Shown: piece after piece, positions 47,584-56,899 of the stretch
Layout: each line of letters opens with the position of its first letter
Position numbering within the stretch: the first letter of the stretch is position 1
DNA from: Chitinophaga pinensis
Lineage (GTDB): Bacteria > Pseudomonadota > Gammaproteobacteria > Burkholderiales > SG8-41
Direction: 5' to 3'
Length of the DNA stretch: 64,000 nt
Assembly: GCA_943329075.2 (NCBI GenBank)
Contig: CALQCM020000011.1
Coordinates: 1-64,000, forward strand
Translations under genes and position numbers: made by a program
The notes under the pieces: generated by a model
The model's input: the letters and a program-made list of their open reading frames with translations, nothing else
Database searches by the model: none
What the model was told of the DNA's origin: nothing

Positions 47584-47901
47584 TTCATCCGCGTCAACAC
47601 GCGTTGCGGAAATACTTCCGCCTAGCGATGCCTCCAAGCATTCATTTCCAAAACGTCGAAAATGATCAGAAGACACTCGCAAACTTCGCGCCAAGTAACG
47701 GAATTTTAATAATAAATTAAAATTTCAAGCGTGAAATAAGTCACACATGCATAAAATGACATTATTTCCACGACTTAGGGCAGGCTGCCGGGAGGAAAGT
47801 GGCCCTATTCGAGGAATGCCTTCAATGTGAACGCACACTCTGGATGAGGTCGTTTGATTGAGCAGACGAAAGAGCGTCGCCGGGTGCAGCGGAAGCCGTC
47901 G
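47584..47901. other. Intergenic region upstream of the haemagglutinin-like gene
   Basis: The 318-bp gap lies between the gpsA stop and the exoprotein start. Positions about 47697-47770 are strikingly AT-rich (AATTTTAATAATAAATTAAA), a contrast with the GC-rich surroundings, and probably hold the exoprotein promoter. I saw no gene, no RNA and no clear terminator. Confidence 0.55.
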
Positions 47902-48888
47902 TCAATATTCGGCTTTGGGATCGCGCTGCAACAGTTCCTGCACGGCATCGCGCGCAGAAACATTCTCATCAAGGACGCGGCAGACTGCGCGCGTGATCGG
48001 CATTTCGATTGCCAGCGAATGGGCGATGCGGCCCACTTCGCGCGCGGTGTAGACGCCCTCGGCAACATGGCCCAGTTCGCGCAGTACGGCGTCAAGCTTA
48101 AGTCCTTCGGCAAGCCTGAGACCGACCCTGCGGTTGCGCGACAAGTCGCCGGTGCAGGTCAAAATCAAGTCACCGACACCGGTAAGCCCCATGAAGGTTT
48201 CGATGCGCCCGCCGAGTTTGAGTCCCAGACGGGTGATTTCAGCCAGCCCGCGCGTGATCAGCGCGGCGCGCGCATTGGCGCCGAGGCCGAGGCCGTCGCT
48301 GATGCCCGAGGCGATCGCCATCACATTCTTGACCGCGCCGGCGACTTCGACGCCGGGCAGATCGTCGCTCGAATAAATGCGCAGCGATTGCGCGTGCAGT
48401 TCGCGTGCCATGCGCGCGGCAAAATCGCCATCGCTGCTTGCGAGTGTGAGCGCGGTCGGCAAGCCGCGCGCGACTTCCTGCGCGAAACTTGGCCCCGACA
48501 GCGCGCCGCGCGGTGTCGAAGACGGCAATTCGGCGGCGGCGATTTCATGCGGCAAGCGTGCGGTTTCACTCTCGAATCCTTTGCACAACCAGACCACGGG
48601 GGACGCGGCTCCCGCAGCGGCGACCCGCCGCAACGTCGGGCGCAGGCCCGCCGTCGTCGTCGCCACCAGGATCAAATCGCAGGCGGCGATCGCTTCTTCA
48701 AGGTTGGTGGAAATTTTGATCGAAGTCGGCAGCAACGCTTCGGGCAGATAACGTGCGTTCACGCGCGTTGTCTGCATGTCGGCGGCCAACGCAGGATCGC
48801 GCGCCCACAGCGTGACCTCATTGCGCGTGGCGAGGCTGATGCTGATCGCCGTGCCCCAGGCGCCGGCGCCGAGCACCGCGAGCTTCAT
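47902..48888 (-). CDS. gpsA: Glycerol-3-phosphate dehydrogenase [NAD(P)+]
   Basis: Makes sn-glycerol 3-phosphate for phospholipids. At 328 residues it starts MKLAVLGAGAWGTAISISLA with the GxGxWG nucleotide fold, and has VWLCKGFE, the LSGPSFAQEVARG motif and the catalytic-lysine region VAGAVKNVMAIASG, followed by ALITRGLAEI. The start overlaps the SH3-protein stop. It is last in the rhodanese-grxC-secB-SH3-gpsA run, a common betaproteobacterial order. Confidence 0.96.
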   Translation of the reverse strand: MKLAVLGAGAWGTAISISLATRNEVTLWARDPALAADMQTTRVNARYLPEALLPTSIKISTNLEEAIAACDLILVATTTAGLRPTLRRVAAAGAASPVVWLCKGFESETARLPHEIAAAELPSSTPRGALSGPSFAQEVARGLPTALTLASSDGDFAARMARELHAQSLRIYSSDDLPGVEVAGAVKNVMAIASGISDGLGLGANARAALITRGLAEITRLGLKLGGRIETFMGLTGVGDLILTCTGDLSRNRRVGLRLAEGLKLDAVLRELGHVAEGVYTAREVGRIAHSLAIEMPITRAVCRVLDENVSARDAVQELLQRDPKAEY

Positions 48889-49325
48889 AAGCCCCAGACC
48901 TGGTTGATTTTGATGTAACCGCCCTGCCCGTCGCGATGGGCAACGCGCGCCCAGCCGGTGTCGGTCAATTCAAGTAGATCGAGCAGGACGTTTTGCTCGA
49001 CCTGAAACACCAGCGGCGCATTGTCGGCGGCCGTCTGCCGCACATCGGCAAGCTTGACCTTCACCATCAAGTTGCGGCGTTCACCCAGGTTTTTGGCTTC
49101 GATCCAGGCCAGTTCGCCGCCGGCGTCGCGCACCTTGTACCAGCCTTCGACGGCGACGATAATCTCGACGGGATAACCACGGCTCATCACATGCGTTTTC
49201 TTCGCCTTCAGCGACGGCGCGTCGAACAACACGGCCGCACTCTCACCGACGGAACGAAACTCGACCGCCAGCGCCGGTGCCGCCGCAAAAAGAACGGCGC
49301 ACCACCATATGCGCGCGGCACGCAT
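48885..49325 (-). CDS. Exported SH3-domain protein
   Basis: A 146-residue protein with a signal peptide (MRAARIWWCAVLFAAAPALA) and two SH3-like stretches: FRSVGESAAVLFDAPSLKAK with GWYKVRDAGGELAWIEAKNL, and later QVEQNVLLDLLELTDTGWARVAHRD. The ATG at 49325 lies eight bases after the secB stop; the longer GTG start would overlap secB. It may bind peptidoglycan or proteins in the periplasm. Confidence 0.85.
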   Translation of the reverse strand: MRAARIWWCAVLFAAAPALAVEFRSVGESAAVLFDAPSLKAKKTHVMSRGYPVEIIVAVEGWYKVRDAGGELAWIEAKNLGERRNLMVKVKLADVRQTAADNAPLVFQVEQNVLLDLLELTDTGWARVAHRDGQGGYIKINQVWGL

Positions 49326-49332
49326 CAAGGCA

Positions 49333-49797
49333 TCAGTTCGGTTTGCCACCCGCCGCCTGCGCCGCCAGCATTTGCTGCTCGACCTGTTGCTGGTAGATGC
49401 CTTCGAAGCTCATCGGCGCCAGCACCACCGGCGGAAAACCGGCGCGCGAGGTCACCATCGAAATGGTTTCGCGCGCATACGGGAACAGGGTGTTGGGGCA
49501 GGCAATGCCCAGGAGCGGCCCCATGTCCTGGGCCGGCACGTTACGGATCTGGAACAGGCCGGCCTGCGCCGCCTCGACCAGAAACATCGCCTTGTCCTTC
49601 GACTGCGCGGTGATCGTCACCTTCAGCACCACCTCGAACATGCCCGGCTCGACTTCACGCGCCTGGCTGTTGATGTCAACGTTGACCGTCGGCGCTTCGC
49701 GCTCCGCAAACACCTCGGGTGTGTTCGGCGCTTCCACCGAGAGGTCCTTCAGATAGATTTTTTCGATGGCAAATATCGGTTGCAGCGCTTCACTCAT
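49333..49797 (-). CDS. secB: Protein-export chaperone SecB
   Basis: The tetrameric cytoplasmic chaperone that holds preproteins unfolded for SecA. The 154-residue protein has the conserved QPIFAIEKIYLKDLSVEAPN (residues 6-25), FEVVLKVTITA and LLGIACPNTLFPYARETIS, with the C-terminal tail AAGGKPN. It lies between grxC and the SH3 protein gene. Confidence 0.97.
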   Translation of the reverse strand: MSEALQPIFAIEKIYLKDLSVEAPNTPEVFAEREAPTVNVDINSQAREVEPGMFEVVLKVTITAQSKDKAMFLVEAAQAGLFQIRNVPAQDMGPLLGIACPNTLFPYARETISMVTSRAGFPPVVLAPMSFEGIYQQQVEQQMLAAQAAGGKPN

Positions 49798-49824
49798 GTC
49801 TTTTCCAAACGGTATTGCGCGAGA

Positions 49825-50079
49825 TCAGCTGCGCAGCATTTCATCCAGCTTGCCGGCCTGATCGAGGGCAGCAAGATCGTCGTAACCGCCGACGTGCGTT
49901 TCGCCAATGTAAATCTGCGGCACCGTCCGGCGCCCGGTGAGCTGCATCATTTCGCCGCGTTTTTCCGCATCGAGGTCAATGCGGATTTTTTCAATTGCAA
50001 CGCCTTTGGAAACGAGCAAGCGCTCGGCCATCACGCAATAGGGGCACACCCCGGTGCTGTACATGCGAACCGTCGCCAT
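49825..50079 (-). CDS. grxC: Glutaredoxin 3
   Basis: An 84-residue thiol-disulfide oxidoreductase using glutathione. The active site is C12-P-Y-C15 in STGVCPYCVMAERLL, and the glutathione-binding TVPQIYIGETHVGGYDDLAAL stretch is present (split). Its start abuts the rhodanese stop. grxC beside secB is common in proteobacteria. Confidence 0.97.
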   Translation of the reverse strand: MATVRMYSTGVCPYCVMAERLLVSKGVAIEKIRIDLDAEKRGEMMQLTGRRTVPQIYIGETHVGGYDDLAALDQAGKLDEMLRS

Positions 50080-50517
50080 TTATTTCTCCACCGGCAGACT
50101 GGCCTCCGCCCAACCGCTCATGCCGCCGCGCAGTGCAAAAACCTCCTTGAAGCCGCCCTGCTTCAGGGTCGCGCAGGCCTTGCTCGCCGCCGCACCCGGC
50201 ACGCAATTGACGAGCAGCGGGCGCGACTTGAATTTATCGAGTTCACCGAGGCGGCCGGCCAGATCGGCCAGCGGCACATGGCGCGAATTGGGCACGTGAC
50301 CGGCATCGTAGGCGGCCTTGTCGCGCACGTCGATCACGAGGGCATCGCGGCGGTTGATCAGATTGACCGCTTCAAATGCGCCGACCTGCGGCGCAGCACC
50401 GCCGGCGAGCCGGCCGAACAACGGCCACACCAGCATGCCGCCGGTCACCAACGCGGTGCCGAACAACATCATGTTGAACGGACTTTTTTGCAGAAAGATG
50501 AAAAATGATGAATCCAA
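50080..50517 (-). CDS. Membrane-anchored rhodanese-domain protein
   Basis: A 145-residue protein with one N-terminal helix (NMMLFGTALVTGGMLVWPLF) and a single rhodanese domain. Conserved stretches are DALVIDVRDKAAYDAGHVPN, and the cysteine loop NCVPGAAASKACATL. It resembles E. coli YibN, which also neighbours grxC and secB. Its sulfur acceptor is unknown. Confidence 0.9.
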   Translation of the reverse strand: MDSSFFIFLQKSPFNMMLFGTALVTGGMLVWPLFGRLAGGAAPQVGAFEAVNLINRRDALVIDVRDKAAYDAGHVPNSRHVPLADLAGRLGELDKFKSRPLLVNCVPGAAASKACATLKQGGFKEVFALRGGMSGWAEASLPVEK

Positions 50518-50676
50518 CTTTTTTCCTTTGGCACTTGGCGTGCGGAAGCGCGGATTTTAGCAATACCGCGTGGCGCGGGCAAAACAAGCGGTGGCGCAGC
50601 GCTTGAAGCAGGCAATTTGGCATAAAATGAAAATCACCTTTCCATGCGGTCCCACCTTAAAGAACGCCATTTAATC

Positions 50677-52218
50677 ATGCCCGTAACACCCGTTCTGCTG
50701 ATCATCCTCGACGGCTTCGGCTACCGTGAAGAATGCGATAACAATGCCATCTGCCAGGCGCGCAAGCCGCACTGGAATTTTTTCTGGAAGAGTTTCCCGC
50801 ACACTACCATTGATGCGTCGGAAAAATGGGTCGGGTTGCCGCAGGCGCAAATGGGCAATTCCGAGGTCGGCCACCTCAACATCGGCTCCGGCCGCGTGGT
50901 TTATCAGGATTACACGCGCATCGAAGCAGCGATTGAAAGCGGCGAGTTCATGGCGAACGCCGCCTTGTCGAATGCCGTTGCAACGGCGCGTGCCAACAAC
51001 TCGACGCTGCACATCCTGGGACTCGTTTCGCCCGGCGGCGTGCACAGTCACGAAGCGCAAATCGCGGCGATGCTGGAAATGGCCGTCAAAGGTGGGGTCA
51101 AAGACGTTTGCGTGCATGCCTTCCTCGACGGCCGCGACACGCCGCCGAAAAGTGCCGAAGCCTCGCTCGTGCTGCTGCAGAAAAAATGCGCCGCACTCAA
51201 GGGCGGGCGCATCGCCTCGGTGGTCGGCCGTTACTACGCGATGGACCGCGACCAGCGCTGGGAACGCGTGCAGGAAGCCTATGCATTGCTGACCGACGGT
51301 CACGCGCCGTACCAGGCCGCCAGCGCGCTTGACGCGCTGCGCGATGCCTATGCGCGCGGCGAAAACGACGAATTCGTCAAAGCCACCGCCATCGTGCCCG
51401 CAGGCGGCGCGGCGACACCCATGAAGGACGGCGACGTCTGCGTGTTCATGAATTTCCGCGCTGACCGCGCGCGCCAGATGACGCGCGCGCTGACCGATCC
51501 GGCGTTCAGCGGCTTTGCACGCCCGCGCGTGCCGAAACTCGCTTATTACTGCACGCTGACCAGTTATGGCGAGGAATTCAGAAAACTGCCTGCCGCCTTC
51601 GCGCCGCAGAGTGTGGCCAACGGCTTCGGCGAATATCTGGCCAGGCAGGGACTCAAACAGTTGCGCATTGCCGAGACCGAGAAATACGCGCACGTGACGT
51701 ATTTTTTCAATGGCGGCATCGAAACGCCGAACGCGGGCGAAGACCGCATCATGGTGCCCTCGGCCAAGGTGGCGACCTATGATTTGAAACCTGAAATGAG
51801 TGCTTTTGAAGTCACCGACAAACTGGTCGCGGCAATTCAATCGCGCCAATACGACGCCATTGTCTGCAACTATGCGAACGGCGACATGGTCGGACACACC
51901 GGCATTCTGTCGGCGGCGACACGCGCCATTGAAGTGCTCGATGAGTGTCTGGGCCGCGTCATCAAAGCGATGCAGGACATCGGCGGCGAAGTGCTGATCA
52001 CGGCCGACCACGGCAATGCCGAAACCATGCTCGACGAAATCAACCATCAGCCGCACACCGCGCATACGCTCAATCTGGTGCCGGCGCTGTATATCGGGCG
52101 CAAGGCGACCATCGCCGGCGGCGGCGCGCTGTGCGACGTGGCGCCGACACTGCTCAAAATGATGGGCCTGCCGCAACCGCCGGAAATGACCGGCAAGCCG
52201 CTGATCGAATTTGTCTAG
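50677..52218 (+). CDS. gpmI: 2,3-bisphosphoglycerate-independent phosphoglycerate mutase
   Basis: Interconverts 3- and 2-phosphoglycerate in glycolysis using two Mn2+ ions. The 513-residue length is standard. The metal motif is LLIILDGFGYREE, with the catalytic serine in MGNSEVGHLNIGSGR and later metal ligands in YANGDMVGHTG and ITADHGNAE. I chose the ATG at 50677 because the family starts close to PVLLIILDG; the ATG at 50644 would add 11 residues. It is divergent from the rhodanese gene. Confidence 0.96.
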   Translation: MPVTPVLLIILDGFGYREECDNNAICQARKPHWNFFWKSFPHTTIDASEKWVGLPQAQMGNSEVGHLNIGSGRVVYQDYTRIEAAIESGEFMANAALSNAVATARANNSTLHILGLVSPGGVHSHEAQIAAMLEMAVKGGVKDVCVHAFLDGRDTPPKSAEASLVLLQKKCAALKGGRIASVVGRYYAMDRDQRWERVQEAYALLTDGHAPYQAASALDALRDAYARGENDEFVKATAIVPAGGAATPMKDGDVCVFMNFRADRARQMTRALTDPAFSGFARPRVPKLAYYCTLTSYGEEFRKLPAAFAPQSVANGFGEYLARQGLKQLRIAETEKYAHVTYFFNGGIETPNAGEDRIMVPSAKVATYDLKPEMSAFEVTDKLVAAIQSRQYDAIVCNYANGDMVGHTGILSAATRAIEVLDECLGRVIKAMQDIGGEVLITADHGNAETMLDEINHQPHTAHTLNLVPALYIGRKATIAGGGALCDVAPTLLKMMGLPQPPEMTGKPLIEFV

Positions 52219-53398
52219 CCGCGCGCATGCACTGCTGATTGCGGCTGCTTTTTGTGCGGCCACTGCTTGCGCCGGCGTTGCTGCGGCCGCCGCCGCGCCC
52301 TCCAAGAAAGAACTGGCGCAACTGCGCGGCCGCATCGAAGCCCTGCAAAAACGCATCGCCGCCGCCGAGGGCGTACGCAGCGAAGCCACCGATGCGCTGC
52401 GCGATTCGGAACACGCCATTTCCGAAGCGAACCGCTCGCTGCGCGATCTTGCCGGCAAACAGCGCGAGATCCAGACCAAGCTCAACGAACTGCAGCAGCA
52501 GGGCCGGCGCGCCGGCCACGACATCCAGTCGCAGCAACGCATGCTGGCGCGGCAACTCTACCAGCAATACACCGGCAACCAGCCCGACGCCGTCAAGCTG
52601 TTGCTGAACCGCGAAGACCCCAACCAGATCGCACGTGATCTGCACTATCTGACCTATCTCGCACGCCTGCGCGCCGATCTCATCCGCGGCCTGCGCAGCA
52701 ACATCAAACAGCTCGACGGCCTGGCGCAGGAAACGCGCCAGCAAAGCGACAAGCTCGCCGCGGTGCAGGCCGAACAACAGGCGCAGCGCGAAAAACTCGA
52801 ACGCGACAAAACCGCGCGGCGCGACGTATTGCGCAAGGTGTCGCGCCAGATCGAAAGCCAGCGCCGCGAGGTCTCGACGCTGCAACGCGATGAGCAGCGG
52901 CTGACCAGGCTGGTCGAACAAATCGGCCAGGTCATCGCGCGGTCGCGTGCCGACAACCTGCGCAACGACCGTGTGCCCGACGCCGCGACCGACGGCAGCG
53001 CCTTCGTCGATCTGAAGGGCAAGTTAAGTTTGCCGGTGCGCGGGGAACTTAAAGGCCGCTTCGGCAGCCCAAGAGCGGACGGAGGCCTTTCCTGGAAAGG
53101 GGTTTTTATCGCCACGCAAGCGCGGCAGGAAGTGCGTGCGGTCGCCAACGGACGGGTCGTTTTCGCCGACTGGTTAAGGGGCTTCGGCAACCTGCTGATC
53201 ATCGACCATGGCGGCGGTTATATGAGCCTCTACGGTAACAACGAGTCGCTGTTCAAGCAGGTTGGACAGCCGGCGACGGGCGGCGAGGCAGTCGCCGCGG
53301 TCGGGAACAGCGGCGGGAACACGGATTACGGTTTATACTTTGAAATCCGGCATCAGGGAAAAGCATTTGACCCGTTGTCGTGGGTTAATTTGAAATAA
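52211..53398 (+). CDS. envC: EnvC-like murein hydrolase activator (degenerate M23/LytM)
   Basis: An exported 395-residue protein: signal peptide ending near GVAAAAAA, long coiled coil (AQLRGRIEALQKRIAAAEG through about residue 270) and a C-terminal LytM domain. The metal-site motif HxH is replaced by LYFEIRHQG and the first ligands are also missing, as in EnvC, so it should activate amidases rather than cut murein. FtsEX, the known partner of EnvC, is encoded at 25.1-26.7 kb. The start appears to be a TTG at 52211 overlapping the gpmI stop; there is no in-frame ATG before the signal. Confidence 0.9.
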   Translation: MSSRAHALLIAAAFCAATACAGVAAAAAAPSKKELAQLRGRIEALQKRIAAAEGVRSEATDALRDSEHAISEANRSLRDLAGKQREIQTKLNELQQQGRRAGHDIQSQQRMLARQLYQQYTGNQPDAVKLLLNREDPNQIARDLHYLTYLARLRADLIRGLRSNIKQLDGLAQETRQQSDKLAAVQAEQQAQREKLERDKTARRDVLRKVSRQIESQRREVSTLQRDEQRLTRLVEQIGQVIARSRADNLRNDRVPDAATDGSAFVDLKGKLSLPVRGELKGRFGSPRADGGLSWKGVFIATQARQEVRAVANGRVVFADWLRGFGNLLIIDHGGGYMSLYGNNESLFKQVGQPATGGEAVAAVGNSGGNTDYGLYFEIRHQGKAFDPLSWVNLK

Positions 53399-53447
53399 GT
53401 CCGAAATAAATCTGCAACAAACTTAAGCGACTGCGGAGCCTTTGGCC

Positions 53448-54896
53448 ATGCGTGGAAAACTGAATCAACTCGGATTAATCGCGCTGGGCGCCTGCCTGGG
53501 CGTGATGATTTCGCTGAATTTCTCCGCGGTCGCGCAACGCGAGGCGCTGAGTCCGCTGCCGATCGAGGAACTGCGTTCATTCACCGAAGTGTTCGGGCGC
53601 ATCAAAAAAGATTACGTCGAGCCGGTCGAAGACAAGAAGCTCATCACCGAAGCCATCACCGGCATGCTGGCCGGGCTTGATCCGCACTCGGCCTACCTCG
53701 ACCAGGACGCTTTCAAGGAACTGCAGGTCGGCACGCAAGGCGAATTCGGCGGTCTGGGTATCGAAGTCGGCATGGAAGACGGCTTCGTCAAAGTCGTCTC
53801 GCCGATCGACGATTCACCGGCATCGCGCGCCGGCATCAAGGCCGGCGACCTCATCGTCAAACTCGACGACACGTCGGTCAAGGGCATGACGCTCAACGAT
53901 GCGGTCAAACGCATGCGCGGCCGTCCCAACACACAGATCACGCTGACGGTGGTGCGTAAAAACGAACCAAAGCCGCTGATGCTCACGCTGACGCGCGCCG
54001 TCATCAAGATCCAGAGCGTGAAATACAAACTGATCGAACCGGGCTATGCCTATTTCCGCGTCACGCAGTTCCAGGAACACACCGGCGAAACGCTCGCCGC
54101 CGCGATCCAGACGCTCTACAAACAGAATCAGGGCCAGATGCGCGGCATCGTGCTTGATCTGCGCAACGACCCGGGCGGGCTGCTCAACGGCGCGGTTGCG
54201 GTGTCAGCCGCTTTCCTGCCGCAAAACGCGCTGGTGGTTTACACCGAGGGCCGTGCCGAAGACGCCAAGATGCGACTGACCGCCAGCCCGGAGAATTACC
54301 TGCGCAGCCGCGGCGCCAAGGAAGATTACATTTCCAGATTGCCGGCCGATGTGCGCAACGTGCCGATGGTGGTGCTGGTCAACGGCGGTTCGGCCTCGGC
54401 GTCTGAAATCGTCGCCGGCGCACTGCAGGACCACAAACGCGCGGTCATCATGGGCACGCAGACCTTCGGCAAGGGTTCGGTGCAGACCATCCTGCCGCTC
54501 GGCAACAACACGGCGATCAAGCTGACCACCGCGCGTTACTTCACGCCGAACGGCCGCTCGATCCAGGCCAAGGGCATCGTGCCGGACATCGAGCTTGACG
54601 ATGGCAGCGCCGGCCGCAGCGAGCCCAGTCTGAAGCTGCGCGAGGCCGATCTGACCAAGCATCTCGACGGCGACAAGGACGCGAAACCGGAAGCCAAGGC
54701 GGCGCCCTCGGCAACACCGGCCACGCCGGCGCCGAATGCCTTTAATTTCGTGCCGGTGCCGCGGCAGAAAGACGTCGCGGAAAAAGACCTCAAACCCGAA
54801 CCGGGTGAAGTGGTCGCCAAATACGACTACGAGCTGTCGCAGGCGATCAATTTCCTCAAGGGCCGCGCGCCCGGCGTGCGCGCCAGCGCCAACTGA
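53448..54896 (+). CDS. ctpA: Carboxy-terminal processing protease CtpA (S41)
   Basis: A 482-residue exported serine protease. It has an N-terminal helix (LGLIALGACLGVMISLNF), a PDZ domain with VVSPIDDSPASRAGIKAGD, and the S41 catalytic domain: serine in GGSASASEIVAGALQ and lysine in TFGKGSVQTILPLG. A polar alanine/proline-rich tail follows. The ATG at 53448 is preceded by GGAG; the TTG six bases earlier is less likely. The gpmI-envC-ctpA order is common in proteobacteria. Confidence 0.96.
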   Translation: MRGKLNQLGLIALGACLGVMISLNFSAVAQREALSPLPIEELRSFTEVFGRIKKDYVEPVEDKKLITEAITGMLAGLDPHSAYLDQDAFKELQVGTQGEFGGLGIEVGMEDGFVKVVSPIDDSPASRAGIKAGDLIVKLDDTSVKGMTLNDAVKRMRGRPNTQITLTVVRKNEPKPLMLTLTRAVIKIQSVKYKLIEPGYAYFRVTQFQEHTGETLAAAIQTLYKQNQGQMRGIVLDLRNDPGGLLNGAVAVSAAFLPQNALVVYTEGRAEDAKMRLTASPENYLRSRGAKEDYISRLPADVRNVPMVVLVNGGSASASEIVAGALQDHKRAVIMGTQTFGKGSVQTILPLGNNTAIKLTTARYFTPNGRSIQAKGIVPDIELDDGSAGRSEPSLKLREADLTKHLDGDKDAKPEAKAAPSATPATPAPNAFNFVPVPRQKDVAEKDLKPEPGEVVAKYDYELSQAINFLKGRAPGVRASAN

Positions 54897-54914
54897 GATT
54901 CACGACCCGCGATG

Positions 54915-54946
54915 ACGCCCGGCCTGCGCCGGGCGTTTTTGTTTTA
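54915..54946 (+). terminator. Intrinsic terminator after ctpA
   Basis: ACGCCCGGC and GCCGGGCGT pair around CTGC, followed by TTTTGTTTT. It lies directly after the ctpA stop. Confidence 0.93.
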
Positions 54947-54972
54947 GCGCCGGTTTCGCGTAAGCTAGCCGC

Positions 54973-55722
54973 ATGAACGACGAACAACTGCTGCGCTACA
55001 GCCGCCATATTCTGCTGCCGGAAATCGGCATCGAAGGCCAGGAAAAACTCCGCGCCGCCCATGCGCTCATCATCGGCGCCGGCGGCCTCGGCTCGCCGGT
55101 GGCACTCTATCTGGCGTCTGCCGGTGTCGGCACCCTTACCATCTGCGACGGCGACAACGTCGATCTGACCAATCTGCAGCGCCAGATCGTGCACCGCATT
55201 GAATCGATCGGCACCGCGAAAGCCGCATCGGCGCGCAACACGCTGGCGACGATCAATCCCGAAGTGCGCGTCAACGCCGTGTGCGAACGCCTTGCCGGCG
55301 CCGCACTCGATGCGCGCGTTGCGGCCGCCGACGTCGTGCTCGATTGCAGCGACAACTTCAGCACGCGTCATGCCATCAACGCCGCCTGCGTCGCGCATAA
55401 AAAACCGCTGGTCTCCGGCGCCGCCGTGCGCTTCGACGGACAACTGGCCGTGTTCGACATGCGCGACGCCCGGTCGCCCTGTTATCAGTGCCTGTTTCCC
55501 GCAGGCGGCGACGACAGCGACATGCGCTGCGCGGTGATGGGGGTGTTCGCGCCGCTGGTTGGCATCGTCGGTTCGACCCAGGCGGCCGAAGCCCTCAAGC
55601 TGCTGGCCGGCGCCGGCACCTCGCTGGCCGGGCGCCTGTTGCTACTCGATGCGCTGACGATGGAATGGCGCAGCATGCGTCTCAAGCGCGATCCCGCCTG
55701 CGCGGTGTGCGCGGTGCGTTAA
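54973..55722 (+). CDS. moeB: HesA/MoeB/ThiF-family adenylyltransferase
   Basis: Adenylates the C-terminus of a ubiquitin-like sulfur carrier (MoaD or ThiS). The 249-residue protein starts MNDEQLLRYSRHILLPEIGI, has the nucleotide loop GAGGLGSPVALYLASAGVG, the N-L-Q-R-Q motif in DLTNLQRQIVH and the zinc cysteines in CYQCLFP and CAVC. MoeB versus ThiF cannot be separated with certainty from sequence alone; there are no moa or thi genes nearby. It starts 27 bases after the terminator. Confidence 0.93.
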   Translation: MNDEQLLRYSRHILLPEIGIEGQEKLRAAHALIIGAGGLGSPVALYLASAGVGTLTICDGDNVDLTNLQRQIVHRIESIGTAKAASARNTLATINPEVRVNAVCERLAGAALDARVAAADVVLDCSDNFSTRHAINAACVAHKKPLVSGAAVRFDGQLAVFDMRDARSPCYQCLFPAGGDDSDMRCAVMGVFAPLVGIVGSTQAAEALKLLAGAGTSLAGRLLLLDALTMEWRSMRLKRDPACAVCAVR

Positions 55723-55725
55723 GCC

Positions 55726-56889
55726 GTGCTGGCCGCGCCCTTTCGTGCACTGTTCCGTCGCCTGTTCGGCGCCGGCGCGCGACCCGCTGCCGCAGATGCC
55801 CATGCCGCGATTGAAGCCGGCAAACAATGCAGCATCGCCGGCGACCACGCCAACGCGGCGCGCGCGTTCGAGCGCGCACGGGCCATTGCACCCGGCAACG
55901 CCGAGGCGCATTTCCATCTCGGCCTCGCCCTGCGCGACCAGCAGCAACTCGGGCGCGCCGCCGCCTGTTACCGGCGCGCCATCGAGCTGCGCCCGGACTA
56001 CGTCGAAGCGCACAACAATCTCGGCTCGGTTTTGCAGATGCAGGGCGATAACGCCGCGGCGCTCGAATCCTATCGTCGCGCGGTCGCGCTGCGCCCGGAC
56101 TTCGCGCAACCCTATCTCAACCTTGGCCGCCTGTATGCGGCGGCAGGCGAACGTGACCAGGCGGCGGCAACGTTTCAACAAGCCGTTGCGCGCGGCATCG
56201 ACGTTGAAATTTTCCGCCATCTGCTGAGCGCGTTGCATGGCGAAACCACCGCGCACGCGCCCGACGATTACACGCGCAGCCTGTTCGACAATTTCGCCGG
56301 CGATTTCGACCGCCGGCTGGTGGATGAACTCGGCTATCGCATCCCCGAAACACTGGCGGCGCGCATTGCAGCAATCGAACCGCAGCGCAAACTGCGAGTG
56401 CTCGATCTGGGTTGCGGCACGGGATTATGCGGCGTGCAACTGGCCGGGCACTACAGCCGTCTGACCGGTATCGACCTCTCGCCTGCGATGCTGGATAAAG
56501 CGCGTACGCGCAATCTCTATAGCGAACTCGCCGATGCCAGCATCGTGGAATGGCTGCAACAGGCGCCGGCGGCCGGCTTCGATCTGGTGCTGGCGGCCGA
56601 TGTGCTGGTTTATTTCGGCGACCTTGAACCACTTTTCACGCTGATTGCGCGCGCACTCGACGCCGGCGGGCTCTATGCATTTTCGATCGAGCTGACCGGG
56701 CAGGACACCTTTGTGCTGCAGCCCAGCGGCCGTTACGCCCATGCGGTGAATTACATCCGTAACCTGAGCGGCCATCTCGGCCTGACTGAGGTCGAGGCCT
56801 TCGCGCACCATATCCGCGGCGACGTGAACGGATTTGTCTTTATTCTTCGCAAGCCCGGAGCGCAGGCGCTGGCCAAGGCTTGCCTGTGA
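55726..56889 (+). CDS. TPR-domain class I SAM-dependent methyltransferase
   Basis: A 387-residue fusion protein. Residues 24 to about 150 are three to four TPR units (HFHLGLALRDQQQLGRAAAC, AHNNLGSVLQMQGDNAAALE, YLNLGRLYAAAGERDQAAA). The rest is a class I methyltransferase with RVLDLGCGTGLCGVQLAG, a D-L-S motif in LTGIDLSPAMLDKA and FDLVLAADVLVYFGDLEPL. The start is a GTG four bases after moeB. The substrate is unknown; TPR-linked methyltransferases of this type often act on proteins, which is inference here. Confidence 0.85.
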   Translation: MLAAPFRALFRRLFGAGARPAAADAHAAIEAGKQCSIAGDHANAARAFERARAIAPGNAEAHFHLGLALRDQQQLGRAAACYRRAIELRPDYVEAHNNLGSVLQMQGDNAAALESYRRAVALRPDFAQPYLNLGRLYAAAGERDQAAATFQQAVARGIDVEIFRHLLSALHGETTAHAPDDYTRSLFDNFAGDFDRRLVDELGYRIPETLAARIAAIEPQRKLRVLDLGCGTGLCGVQLAGHYSRLTGIDLSPAMLDKARTRNLYSELADASIVEWLQQAPAAGFDLVLAADVLVYFGDLEPLFTLIARALDAGGLYAFSIELTGQDTFVLQPSGRYAHAVNYIRNLSGHLGLTEVEAFAHHIRGDVNGFVFILRKPGAQALAKACL

Positions 56890-56899
56890 TCTGCAATCT

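Noticed and set aside
44938..47694. One continuous 918-codon gene
   Set aside because: The frame joins a haemagglutinin-like N-terminus, an out-of-frame reading of mshJ and the true mshK. MshJ residues are found in another frame at 45357-45650, so it is a chance fusion.
47695..47770. Attachment site or island boundary
   Set aside because: The segment is AT-rich, but I found no direct repeats, tRNA or integrase; it is better explained as the exoprotein promoter region.
50590..50640. Promoter for gpmI
   Set aside because: TTGAAG and TAAAAT are present but separated by only 14 bp, and the heat-shock reading of the same sequence is also poor; not enough to call.
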